NCBI RefSeq assembly: GCF_012911925.1
Contig: NZ_JAAXKY010000010.1
Coordinates: 1-64,000 of the forward strand
From: Pseudonocardia xinjiangensis
GTDB lineage: Bacteria > Actinomycetota > Actinomycetes > Mycobacteriales > Pseudonocardiaceae
Length of the DNA: 64,000 bases
Reading direction: 5' to 3'
Shown here: piece by piece, positions 1 through 7,351 of the stretch
How the letters are laid out: the number at the start of each line of letters is the position of its first letter
How positions within the stretch are numbered: the stretch's first letter is position 1
The notes under the pieces: generated by a model
What the model was told of the DNA's origin: nothing
What the model saw: only the letters and a program-made list of their open reading frames with translations
Databases searched by the model: none
Program-made: the position numbers and the translations under genes

Positions 1-2
1 GC

Positions 3-482
3 CTCTACGGCGGCACCGTCACCAGCGGCCAACACATCCCCGACGGCACCAACGGCTTCTCCACCCGCTACATGTGGCGCACCGACGGCGCCGGCGAGGT
101 CTACGCCTACCTCCCCACCTCCCAGCAGCACGGCACCTCACTCGGCCGCGGCTGCTGGACCTTTGCTCCCGGCGTCTGGACCCGGCTCCACCAACGCATC
201 ACCCTCAACACCCCCGGCCTCGCCAACGGCCGCATCACCGTCTGGCAGGACGACCGCCTCGTCCTCGACCACCCCGGCCTCGAGTTCCGCACCACCTCCG
301 ACCTGCGCATCGACGGCCTGTTCTTCTCCACCTTCTTCGGCGGCGACGACTCCAGCTGGGCCAGCCCCACTGACCAGCACGCCGACTTCGCGGACTTCGC
401 CGTCACCTCGACCTCGACCCCACCACCTGCACCGCCGGGCGCCGCGGCGCCCGACTGCGGAGTGAACGGAGCCCCGTCATGA
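3..482 (+). CDS. Polysaccharide lyase (PL14-like), C-terminal part, 5' truncated
   Basis: The frame is open from the window edge, so the N-terminus is missing. About 159 residues are visible. A short stretch reading LYGG..SG, then GFSTRYMWR and GEVYAYLP resembles the beta-jelly-roll core of PL14-type alginate/glucuronan lyases; this is family resemblance from memory, not a search. The last ~20 residues are Pro/Ala-rich with a final Cys, typical of a low-complexity tail. The stop overlaps the next start by 4 bp (ATGA at 479-482), so the two genes are probably translationally coupled. An extracellular polysaccharide-cleaving or editing role is inferred. An unspecified polysaccharide-binding jelly roll is the alternative. 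Confidence 0.65.
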   Translation, partial: LYGGTVTSGQHIPDGTNGFSTRYMWRTDGAGEVYAYLPTSQQHGTSLGRGCWTFAPGVWTRLHQRITLNTPGLANGRITVWQDDRLVLDHPGLEFRTTSDLRIDGLFFSTFFGGDDSSWASPTDQHADFADFAVTSTSTPPPAPPGAAAPDCGVNGAPS

Positions 483-1882
483 CGAGTCGCACAGCCGGCT
501 GGAGACGTCGAACGGCCGGGTTTCCCCGGATCCCGGTCACCGCCGTCCGGGCCGTGCTGCTGATCGCCGTGCTCGGTCTGCTGGGCGGTGCCTTCGTTCT
601 GCTGGGAAACGCCTACGCCCCGGCAAGTCCGGAACCACTGGCGCGCCGGCCGATCCCGGTGGAACCGGTGGTCGACCCGGCCCGGCCCTGCACCCGGGAG
701 GCTCCGCCGGTGCCTGCGGCCGAACCGGGCACGCCGTCCCGCGCGGGCGTGAGCTTCGACCCCGCCTCCAACACGATCGTGCTCGCCTCGGGCGAGGGCG
801 TCAGCCTCTCCGCACTCAGCAGCGCCGTCGGCAACCCGGCGGCGCTGCGCGAGGTGGCCCCCGGGGAGTGGCTGCTCGGGGCCGACCTCCAGGTGCTCAC
901 CGGCGCCTCGTTGCAGATCACCGCCCCTGACGTGCGCTGGCTGAAGCTCGGCAGCAGCCCGGCGGGCTTCGTCACCGTCAAGGTTCTCGGAGGTGCCCTC
1001 GACATCACCGGAACCTGCGTCACCTCATGGGACACCGCCGCAGGCCACGCCGACGCGGACAGCCTCGACGGCCGCGCCTTCCTGCTCGCCCGCGACGGCG
1101 CACGGATGCTGATCCAGCATTCCGAGCTGCGCTACCTCGGCTATGGCGAGGTCGAGTCCTACGGGATGTCGTGGCGCACCGCGGCCACCGGCGGCATCAC
1201 CACGAGCGTCGTGTCGCACCTGTTCTACGGGCTCTACTCGTTCCGGGTCGACGGACTCACGGTGCAGGACAACGAGTTCCACCACAACGAGCTGTACGGC
1301 ATCGACCCGCACACCAGCTCGCGCCGCATGCTGATCGAACGCAACCTCGTGCACAACAACGGCAAGCACGGGATCGTCCTGGCCGAGGACTGCACCGACA
1401 GCGTGATCCGCGACAACGTGGTCTACGCCAACGACCACCACGGAATCGTGCTCTACCTGCACTCCGACCGGAACATCGTCGAAGGCAACGACTCCTTCGG
1501 CAACGCCGCCCAGGGCATCAACATCAATGAGTCGGCAGGCAACACCGTGCGCGGCAACCGCGTCTACGACAACACCGAGTCCGGCATCGCCGTCGGCCAG
1601 ACCGCCAAGGACAACGTGGTGGAGAACAACCAGATCCGCGGCAACCAGCAGGACGGCATCCGCCTGGTCAGCGACGCCGTGGAGACCACCGTGCGGGGCA
1701 ACGTCATCGGCGAGAACACCCGCTACGGCGTCTACGTCGACGGCAACGGCACCTTCGACCTGGCCGGCAACACCATCTTCGGCAACCGCACGGGCGTCAT
1801 GCTGAAGGGCACGCCCACGGTCGTGACCCCTGCCGACAACCGGCTCTTCGACAACGTCAAGGGCGACATCGCGAAGAGCTGA
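479..1882 (+). CDS. Membrane-anchored right-handed parallel beta-helix protein, AlgG/NosD-like
   Basis: 467 residues. An Arg-rich N-terminus precedes one hydrophobic segment (about residues 22-45, AVLLIAVLGLLGGAFVLLG), giving a signal anchor with the rest outside. From about residue 180 onward there are repeated turns such as NEFHHNELYGI, NLVHNNGKHGI, NVVYANDHHGI and NRVYDNTESGI, which are PbH1 repeats of a right-handed beta-helix. The motif YGIDPHTSS in the first repeats resembles the DPH motif of mannuronan C5-epimerases, so an epimerase or lyase acting on an uronic-acid polymer is the best guess. Its ATG overlaps the stop of the lyase-like gene, supporting joint exopolysaccharide processing. 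The exact polymer cannot be told. Confidence 0.75.
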   Translation: MTSRTAGWRRRTAGFPRIPVTAVRAVLLIAVLGLLGGAFVLLGNAYAPASPEPLARRPIPVEPVVDPARPCTREAPPVPAAEPGTPSRAGVSFDPASNTIVLASGEGVSLSALSSAVGNPAALREVAPGEWLLGADLQVLTGASLQITAPDVRWLKLGSSPAGFVTVKVLGGALDITGTCVTSWDTAAGHADADSLDGRAFLLARDGARMLIQHSELRYLGYGEVESYGMSWRTAATGGITTSVVSHLFYGLYSFRVDGLTVQDNEFHHNELYGIDPHTSSRRMLIERNLVHNNGKHGIVLAEDCTDSVIRDNVVYANDHHGIVLYLHSDRNIVEGNDSFGNAAQGININESAGNTVRGNRVYDNTESGIAVGQTAKDNVVENNQIRGNQQDGIRLVSDAVETTVRGNVIGENTRYGVYVDGNGTFDLAGNTIFGNRTGVMLKGTPTVVTPADNRLFDNVKGDIAKS

Positions 1883-1894
1883 GCCCCCACGCGA

Positions 1895-1926
1895 CCCCTC
1901 CGCCGACGGGGACGCCGCCGGAGGGG
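1895..1926. terminator. Hairpin between convergent genes
   Basis: CCCCTCCG (1895-1902) pairs perfectly with CGGAGGGG (1919-1926) across a 16-nt GC-rich loop. It lies between the convergent stops at 1882 and 1949 and probably serves both strands. There is no U-tract, as is common in high-GC actinobacteria. Confidence 0.6.
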
Positions 1927-1948
1927 CCACGGAGCGAGCCGGTGCAGC

Positions 1949-2941
1949 TCAGGCGTGGGGGAACGTGAAGAGCACCTTTCCGGCGCGGTCCGGCGAGGCG
2001 TTGCGGGCGAACGCCTCCTCGTACCGGTCGAGCGGGTAGGTGGAGTCGACGGGCACGGCGAGCACGCCGCGGGCAACGAGGTCGACGAGGTCGCCCACGA
2101 CCTTCTCGATCTCGGCCCGGGGTGCGCTGCGAACCCAGTTGGTCAGCCAGAACCCGCGGACCGCGAGCTCGCTGAACACGAGGTTGCCGAGCGGTACCGC
2201 CGGCGGCTCACCCGTGGGAGAGGAGTAGCTGACGACGGTGCCGCCGAACTCGAGCGCGGTCGCCAGCGTCCCCGGCACACCCCCGCCCGCGCCGTCGAGG
2301 ACCAGCCGGAGCTTGTCGCCACCCAGTGCCGCCACGATCCGGTCGCCCAGGTCGTCGCCGTCCACGAGGACGATGTCGCCACCCGCGGCCCTGGCCTCCT
2401 CTGCGGCCTTCTCGCTCCGCACCAGGCTGAGCGTCCTGAGGCCGGCGATCTTGGCGAGGGCGATCACGCTGCGGGCGACGGCCGAGTTCCCGAGGGTCTG
2501 GCCCACCCAGTCACCCGGCTCGAGGCCGACGTACTTGGTGAGCATCAGGTGGGCGGTGACCGGGTTGACCACCGCCATGGACAGCTGCTGCGCGTCGACG
2601 TCCTCGGGCACGACGACGATGTTGCGGGTGGGAACGACGACGGTGTCCCCCCACACGCCCTGTTCGTACGGGCTCAGAACGACCACGCGTTTTCCGGCGA
2701 GCGACCGGTCGGCGGCGGACCCGACCTCGATCACCCGGCCGACGCCCTCGGAGCCGAGGACCGCGGGGATCGTCGGCTGCAGCGCGTAGTAGCCGTTCGA
2801 GAACAGGTAGTCGACGGGGTTGATCGGCGACACCTCCATTCGGACGAGCGCGTCCTCGGCGCCGACCGTCAGGTCGGGGTCCTTCTCGAGGCGCGCGTTG
2901 CCGGTGAGGTCGCCGACGGCGGTCAGGACGATCTGGCTCAT
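1949..2941 (-). CDS. MDR-family zinc-less alcohol dehydrogenase / enoyl-thioester reductase-like
   Basis: 330 residues from ATG 2941, preceded by AGGAG at a good distance; an in-frame start 48 nt upstream lacks such a site. The N-terminal GroES-like half carries SPINPVDYLF and LGSEGVGRV; the Rossmann half carries the nucleotide-binding region around GQTLGNSAVARSVIALAK. The Cys/His zinc ligands of classical alcohol dehydrogenases are absent, which points to the quinone reductase / MECR (2-enoyl thioester reductase) branch using NADPH. The gene is divergent from a CGNR zinc-finger regulator with a palindrome between them, so it is probably the regulator's target. Substrate unknown. Confidence 0.85.
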   Translation of the reverse strand: MSQIVLTAVGDLTGNARLEKDPDLTVGAEDALVRMEVSPINPVDYLFSNGYYALQPTIPAVLGSEGVGRVIEVGSAADRSLAGKRVVVLSPYEQGVWGDTVVVPTRNIVVVPEDVDAQQLSMAVVNPVTAHLMLTKYVGLEPGDWVGQTLGNSAVARSVIALAKIAGLRTLSLVRSEKAAEEARAAGGDIVLVDGDDLGDRIVAALGGDKLRLVLDGAGGGVPGTLATALEFGGTVVSYSSPTGEPPAVPLGNLVFSELAVRGFWLTNWVRSAPRAEIEKVVGDLVDLVARGVLAVPVDSTYPLDRYEEAFARNASPDRAGKVLFTFPHA

Positions 2942-3029
2942 GGGAGTGCTCCTCGCTACGTTCACCAGGGGTAATCGTCGTATCTTCAACGACGCTTACG
3001 AACGTAGCGATCAACCCGACCTCTGTAAA

Positions 3030-3048
3030 GGTCTATGGCATTTAGACC
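3030..3048. promoter_or_regulatory. 19-bp palindrome, candidate CGNR-regulator operator
   Basis: GGTCTA (3030-3035) and TAGACC (3043-3048) are perfect inverted 6-mers separated by 7 bp, in the intergenic region between the divergent MDR gene (start 2941) and the CGNR gene (start 3070). The site covers the presumed -35 region of the CGNR promoter, a typical place for autorepression. Confidence 0.5.
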
Positions 3049-3057
3049 ATGTTCCGG

Positions 3058-3063
3058 TACCGT
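3058..3063 (+). promoter_or_regulatory. -10 hexamer of a probable leaderless transcript
   Basis: TACCGT (TANNNT type) lies 6 nt before ATG 3070. In actinobacteria this spacing places the transcription start on or next to the initiation codon, which fits the lack of a Shine-Dalgarno sequence for this gene. Confidence 0.45.
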
Positions 3064-3069
3064 CGGGTC

Positions 3070-3636
3070 ATGAGCTCCAGTGCGACGCGCATCGCCCGCG
3101 ACGAGGCGGTCAGCGCTTCCGCGGCAGCGGTCGTGGACCTGTTGAACTCGCGTGCCTACGCCGGCAAGGCGGACAGGCTCGACACCCCCGAGTCGGCCAC
3201 CGAGGTCCTCCGCCCCTTCGGACAGGAGGATGGCGGCCCCTCACCGCACCGTCTCGACCTCGTCCGCGCGATACGGTCCGACCTCCTCGACGTCCTCGCA
3301 GCGGCCGATCCCTCCGACACCGCCGGGAACTGGGCGGCCTTCTCCGGTCGGGTCTCCTCCATCACGTTCCAGCAGGACTTCTCCGAACCGGGGCAGGTCC
3401 TGCTGCGTCAGATCACCGGTGACCCGGTGGCCGGCCGGATCACCCGGGACGTCGCCGCGCTGGTCGCCGCGGGCGGCTGGTCGCGCCTGAAGCTCTGCGC
3501 CAACCACGAGTGCCGCGCGGTGTTCTACGACACCACCCGCAGCCGCACCCGGCGCTGGCACTCCTACGAGTACTGCGGCAACCGCACCAACGTCGCCGCC
3601 TACCGGGCGCGTACCGCCGGGTGCGGTGGTGACTAG
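3070..3636 (+). CDS. CGNR zinc-finger (DUF1470-type) transcriptional regulator
   Basis: 188 residues from ATG 3070; an in-frame ATG at 3049 is possible, but the -10 spacing favours 3070. The C-terminus carries the diagnostic zinc-binding CGNR motif: C-x4-C (LCANHECRAVFYD) followed by RRWHSYEYCGNRTNVAAYRAR, a putative DNA-binding treble-clef finger. The N-terminal ~120 residues are the helical ABATE-type stress/ligand-binding domain usual in this family. It is divergent from the MDR oxidoreductase with a palindrome between them, so it probably controls itself and that enzyme. Ligand unknown. Confidence 0.88.
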   Translation: MSSSATRIARDEAVSASAAAVVDLLNSRAYAGKADRLDTPESATEVLRPFGQEDGGPSPHRLDLVRAIRSDLLDVLAAADPSDTAGNWAAFSGRVSSITFQQDFSEPGQVLLRQITGDPVAGRITRDVAALVAAGGWSRLKLCANHECRAVFYDTTRSRTRRWHSYEYCGNRTNVAAYRARTAGCGGD

Positions 3637-3788
3637 AGGTCGTCCTGCCGCTCGCTGCGGTCGTGTCACGCCCTCGCCGTCACGCACGGGTGTTAGCGTC
3701 GAACCGTGAGTGCCGCTGCGACGCCCCCACGTCGTGGCGTTGCCCGTCCGCCGGTTTCGGCGCGAGCGCACGGTGACAGGAGCAACGG

Positions 3789-4043
3789 ATGACCAGCCCC
3801 AACGTCGACCCTGCAGCGATTCCCGACAGGCGCATCCCCTCGGGGACCCCCGCGGGCGAGGCGCAGGAGCACCCGCCGATCTGGGATGTCCGCGGCATGC
3901 GGTGGGACTACGTTCCCGAGCTCGGTGGATGGGTGTGTGAGCAGGACAAGGACACATTGAGCCGCGACGTGGGTTCGATCCCGGCCGAGTTCCAGCCGAC
4001 CTACGGATACCCGCCGCCGCACCCGCCGGTCCTGGACGTCTAG
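3789..4043 (+). CDS. Small hypothetical protein
   Basis: 84 residues with a good ribosome binding site (AGGAG, 7 nt before ATG 3789). The protein is Pro-rich, has no membrane segment and includes the Trp/Tyr-rich stretch WDYVPELGGWVCEQDK in the middle. I do not recognise the family. It is convergent with the MEDS-STAS gene (16 bp between stops). The codon use is like its neighbours', which supports a real gene. No function can be inferred. Confidence 0.6.
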   Translation: MTSPNVDPAAIPDRRIPSGTPAGEAQEHPPIWDVRGMRWDYVPELGGWVCEQDKDTLSRDVGSIPAEFQPTYGYPPPHPPVLDV

Positions 4044-4058
4044 TGCGGTGGGCCGTGG

Positions 4059-4835
4059 TCAGGACCGTCCCGGCACGAGCGTGAGTCCCGGCAGCTGATC
4101 CAGCTGCAGCAGCCGCAGTACCCGGGTCAGGTGCGGGGCCGCGCCGTGGAGCTCGACCTGCCCGCCGGCGGCACGGAACGCAGCTGTCTCGAGGTGGAGC
4201 AGGCGGACCCCGCTGACCCCGAGGAACCGGAGACCGCCCAGGTCGATCCGGACCGTCCGGCCCGCCGTCCGGGTCAGGCTGCGCAGTGCCACGGCGAGGA
4301 CGTCCAGGTTGGTCATGTCGATCTCGCCGCCGAGATGCAGCGTGGCCTCGCGGCGACGGACGTCGAGCTGCTGTTCGTGCAGGCCGTCGGGGTGGCCCGT
4401 CACGGCCAGGTCGAGGTGGTCCATCCCGGCTGCCCGGTCGTACAGGCACAGCACTGACACCTGGTGGTTGCGGCTGAGGTCCCCGAGCACCGCCTCGACG
4501 TCGGAGTACATCTCGTTCGAGGACGCGGCGACAACGCCGTCGGCCCACATGACCACGCCCAGTCCGCGATAGCCCTCGTCCAGGGCGTGCAGCACCAGAC
4601 GTGCCGGCTCGGCGGCCGGGCGCAGGTCGGCGGGATCGAGGACGACCGGGCCGGCGCCGGACCGGTGCACGCCGGCGTCGAACCCGTCGGGCGCGGCGAG
4701 GGTGAGCACCTTCTCGCCACGGCTGTGGGCCGCGAGCAGCCACGTGTCGATCTCGGTACGCCGGTGGCGGTCAGAGGCGGCCAGGAGCGCGTGGTGCCCG
4801 ACCGTCGCCAGCGCGTCACGCCGGTTGCCGGACAT
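4059..4835 (-). CDS. MEDS-STAS fusion, anti-sigma factor antagonist-like
   Basis: 258 residues. Residues ~10-165 resemble a MEDS (DcmR-type sensory) domain: hydrophobic beta strands and acidic loops, including GLGVVMWADGVV and SVLCLYDRAA. The C-terminal ~90 residues are a STAS domain: RREATLHLGGEIDMTN, then VRIDLGGLRFLGVSGVRLL. The usual phosphorylatable Ser of SpoIIAA/RsbV (DxSG) aligns with LGVSGVR, so a Ser is available. Its start overlaps the 3' end of the MEDS-ATPase gene by 20 bp, so the two are co-translated. This suggests a sensory partner-switch pair acting on a sigma factor elsewhere. Confidence 0.78.
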   Translation of the reverse strand: MSGNRRDALATVGHHALLAASDRHRRTEIDTWLLAAHSRGEKVLTLAAPDGFDAGVHRSGAGPVVLDPADLRPAAEPARLVLHALDEGYRGLGVVMWADGVVAASSNEMYSDVEAVLGDLSRNHQVSVLCLYDRAAGMDHLDLAVTGHPDGLHEQQLDVRRREATLHLGGEIDMTNLDVLAVALRSLTRTAGRTVRIDLGGLRFLGVSGVRLLHLETAAFRAAGGQVELHGAAPHLTRVLRLLQLDQLPGLTLVPGRS

Positions 4836-5811
4836 GCCCGTCCTCCTCTGTCGTGCCCGACCTCATGACCAGCCGGATCGTGAACCCGCGGTCCGTCGTA
4901 CCCATCGTGACGTGGGTGCAGACCCGGTGGATCATCCACAGGCCGAGGCCTGCCGACGTCGTCCCCGTCGTGGGCAGCAGTCCGGCGAACGGATCGCTCG
5001 GCCCGGGACCTGCGTCGCTGATCGAGGCCACGACGCGCTCCGGCGCCGACCAGAGCCGCAACCGGACGGGCCGGCGCCCGTGCGCCAGTGCGTTGGTGAC
5101 CGCCTCACTGACAGCGAGCACGGTGTCGTCGACCTCGATCTCGTCGAGCACGGTCGCGTCACCGACCGCGCGGGCGGCGTTGCGGGCAGCCGCAGGTGTG
5201 GGATCGAGCAGATCGACCACCGGAGGCGTCGTCGCCTCCAACGGGTCGACGTCACCGGCCGGGCGCTGGGCGAGGAAATCTGCCGGTTCCTGGTAGCGCG
5301 GGTTGGGGACGTGCCGGCCGTCGACGGTCGCGAGGTGCGGGTGGGTGCGGACGACGTCGGCCGCCACGTCGTCGGAGATGAGGCGCGTGTCGTAGGGGCA
5401 CAGGCCCCACGCGGGGAAGGGGGCGAAGGCGTGGTTGATCGTGGCCTCGTAGCGGGCCCACCAGTCCCACGGCGCGCCCAGCCCCGGATGCGGGACCTCA
5501 CCGAGCACGCGGATCTGCTGCGCACCGTCCGTCAGGCGGTCGGCGAGGAACTGCCGGTTGGTCGCGATCGTGTTCGCCGGACGCGTGCGCCGACCCTCCC
5601 GGTCGTCGAGGAAGACGACCCCGGGAATGCCGGTGAGCGCGGCGCGGAGCAGCTCCGCCGTCCCGCCCCCCACGCCGACCACGGCCGGCTCTCCGGCCGC
5701 GACGCCCTGTTCGAGAAAGGGGATGGCGATGGCGAGGAACTCCTCGTCGGTGTTGTAGAAGGCGGCCTCGTGGAAGTAGCCCTGGTGCCCAGCCGGTGCA
5801 CCCGTCCGCAT
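4816..5811 (-). CDS. RsbA-like anti-sigma regulatory protein (MEDS + HATPase)
   Basis: 331 residues. The N-terminal ~170 residues are a MEDS domain (GYFHEAAFYNTDEEFLAIAIPFLEQG, shown here by its key residues H..AFY and F..A.P). The C-terminal ~130 residues are a GHKL ATPase of the RsbW type: N-box VSEAVTNALAHG, then DAGPGPSDPF and the GLGLWMIH lid. It probably binds or phosphorylates the STAS partner encoded immediately downstream with overlap. The ATG at 5811 has only a weak ribosome site. Candidate upstream promoter elements resemble those of SigB/SigF. Confidence 0.82.
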   Translation of the reverse strand: MRTGAPAGHQGYFHEAAFYNTDEEFLAIAIPFLEQGVAAGEPAVVGVGGGTAELLRAALTGIPGVVFLDDREGRRTRPANTIATNRQFLADRLTDGAQQIRVLGEVPHPGLGAPWDWWARYEATINHAFAPFPAWGLCPYDTRLISDDVAADVVRTHPHLATVDGRHVPNPRYQEPADFLAQRPAGDVDPLEATTPPVVDLLDPTPAAARNAARAVGDATVLDEIEVDDTVLAVSEAVTNALAHGRRPVRLRLWSAPERVVASISDAGPGPSDPFAGLLPTTGTTSAGLGLWMIHRVCTHVTMGTTDRGFTIRLVMRSGTTEEDGHVRQPA

Positions 5812-5962
5812 GCCGGAACCCGCCTTCCGTTCGTCCGTGAGCCGCCGATGTCCGTGCCGGGCCTCGCCGGCCCGGGCGACTCCTCCGACACGCCGTGACC
5901 TCCTGACCCGGTGGCAACGGGTGACGTCGTCCCGCGTCGATTACGACCGGATGCCCCTTCAC

Positions 5963-5987
5963 GTACCCGCCATCGGGGTGGCCAACC
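5963..5987 (-). promoter_or_regulatory. Candidate SigB/SigF-type promoter
   Basis: Read on the minus strand, GGTTG (5987-5983), 14 nt, then GGGTAC (5968-5963). This resembles the actinobacterial SigF/SigB consensus GTTT-N14-16-GGGTAT. It lies about 150 nt upstream of the MEDS-ATPase start, in a 231-bp gap with no gene. Both hexamers deviate by one or two bases from consensus. Confidence 0.4.
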
Positions 5988-6042
5988 ACCCGGCTGGTCA
6001 CGCTGCGATGTCGGCGCGGCTCCGGGCCCGTGGAGTCCTGCC

Positions 6043-7188
6043 TCAGCGGCTGGGCGAAGGTGGCCAGCGCAACACCGCCGCCACCCCGTCCTCGACGGGA
6101 CGACCGACGAGCCCGGTGCGGCCCCCACCGAGTGGCTGGAACGAGGCGCCGGACCCCGCTGCCGCGCGGAGCAGCGCCGCGTCCACCGGCACCCGGTGAA
6201 GCGACCGCGCACCCATGGCTTCGAGCTCCTCGCGGTCGAGGGCGACGTGGGTCGGGTTCGCCGCGATCCACGCGGTCCCATCACGCTCGATACCGCCGTC
6301 GAGCAGCAGCGTGTCCACCTGCTCGGCGCGCATCGCCACCAGTACGGGACCGATGCCCTGCGCGAACGCGCCGTCCGGGCGGCCCGCGACCTGTGCGACG
6401 TGTTCGAGCACGGCGTGCCGTTCGCGGCTGGACGCGTCCCGGGCCGCCCGGTCGACCGCGGCAGCGAGCTCCTCGTCGCCGGCGCCGGAGGGAGCTCCGC
6501 TGTGCTCGATCTCCACCGCGTACCTCGCCGCGCGCTCACCGAGGTTGTCGAGCAGCAGCTTGCGCGACTGCGTCTCGCCGGCCAGCACGACGAGGCGCGC
6601 TCCGGCCTCGGACACGTGCCGGTCGACCCGCTCGGCGAGCTCGCTGACATTGCTGCGCCAGGTGTTCTCGACGGTGTGCTGCATCTTCAGGTGCTTCCAC
6701 CCGCCGCCGCGCACCTTGTGCAGCGGGTGCCGGGCGCTCGTGACGTCCTCGACGGCTTCGGGGTCGGTGCCCGGGTCGCTCGGGTCGGCCAGCAGGATCT
6801 CGCCACCGTTCTTGTCGACCCGCACCACCACGGCCGTCATCGGTTCGGGCAGATCCAGCAGCATCGGCAGGAGGTCGGGCACCGACGCCCAGGAGGCCGA
6901 GGGTGGGTCAGGGGGCTCGGCGAGGACGCGGTCGAGCAGCACCACCCCGCTTCCGGCCACGAGGACCCGCCCGGCCCGGCCCACGACCCGCGGGCCGCCC
7001 AGGACGGCGTCCTCCAACGCGGCCAGCGTCGACAGGTCGGCGCCCTGGGCCTCCAGCGCGGACCGCAGCTCCTGCCAGCGCAGGCGCAGGGCGTGCTCGG
7101 CGTCCTCGGTCTCGTGGGAGACGTCCATGTAGACGGTGGCGTACGGCCCGGCGGCCCGGCTCACCTCACGGATGAACTCCAGATCCAT
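6043..7188 (-). CDS. Vms1/Ankzf1-like peptidyl-tRNA hydrolase family protein (baeRF2 type)
   Basis: 381 residues if started at ATG 7188 (MDLEFIREVSR); longer in-frame starts exist but give a Cys/Arg-rich unrelated-looking leader. The protein resembles the actinobacterial Rv2629 / bacterial archaeo-eukaryotic release factor group: N-terminal YATVYMDVSHETEDAEHAL, a central RNase H-like core with TAVVVRVDKNGGEI, and the C-terminal AQGIGPVLVAMRAEQVDTLLL region typical of eRF1-like domains. Known relatives release nascent chains or act on stalled ribosomes; that role here is inferred. It is divergent from the dynamin-like GTPase pair. A hairpin (ACCCCC/GGGGGT, 7200-7217) sits just upstream of its start. 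Confidence 0.75.
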   Translation of the reverse strand: MDLEFIREVSRAAGPYATVYMDVSHETEDAEHALRLRWQELRSALEAQGADLSTLAALEDAVLGGPRVVGRAGRVLVAGSGVVLLDRVLAEPPDPPSASWASVPDLLPMLLDLPEPMTAVVVRVDKNGGEILLADPSDPGTDPEAVEDVTSARHPLHKVRGGGWKHLKMQHTVENTWRSNVSELAERVDRHVSEAGARLVVLAGETQSRKLLLDNLGERAARYAVEIEHSGAPSGAGDEELAAAVDRAARDASSRERHAVLEHVAQVAGRPDGAFAQGIGPVLVAMRAEQVDTLLLDGGIERDGTAWIAANPTHVALDREELEAMGARSLHRVPVDAALLRAAAGSGASFQPLGGGRTGLVGRPVEDGVAAVLRWPPSPSR

Positions 7189-7351
7189 CCCGGTCGGGTA
7201 CCCCCGATACGGGGGGTCACTCGGCCGGTCGATGAGGGGCGGTGCGGGGGCAGCACCGTTCGGAGATCTCGTGCAGCGGCACCGGGGGTTCGGGAGGGCA
7301 CCGAACGGGCATTCGTCGCGGAACGCGCACCGCCGGCGTCGAGGAGTGGGG

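Noticed and set aside
3030-3048. A DasR (dre) site
   Set aside because: The arms GGTCTA and TAGACC recall the dre consensus, but they are separated by 7 bp rather than fused, and no amino-sugar gene is adjacent.
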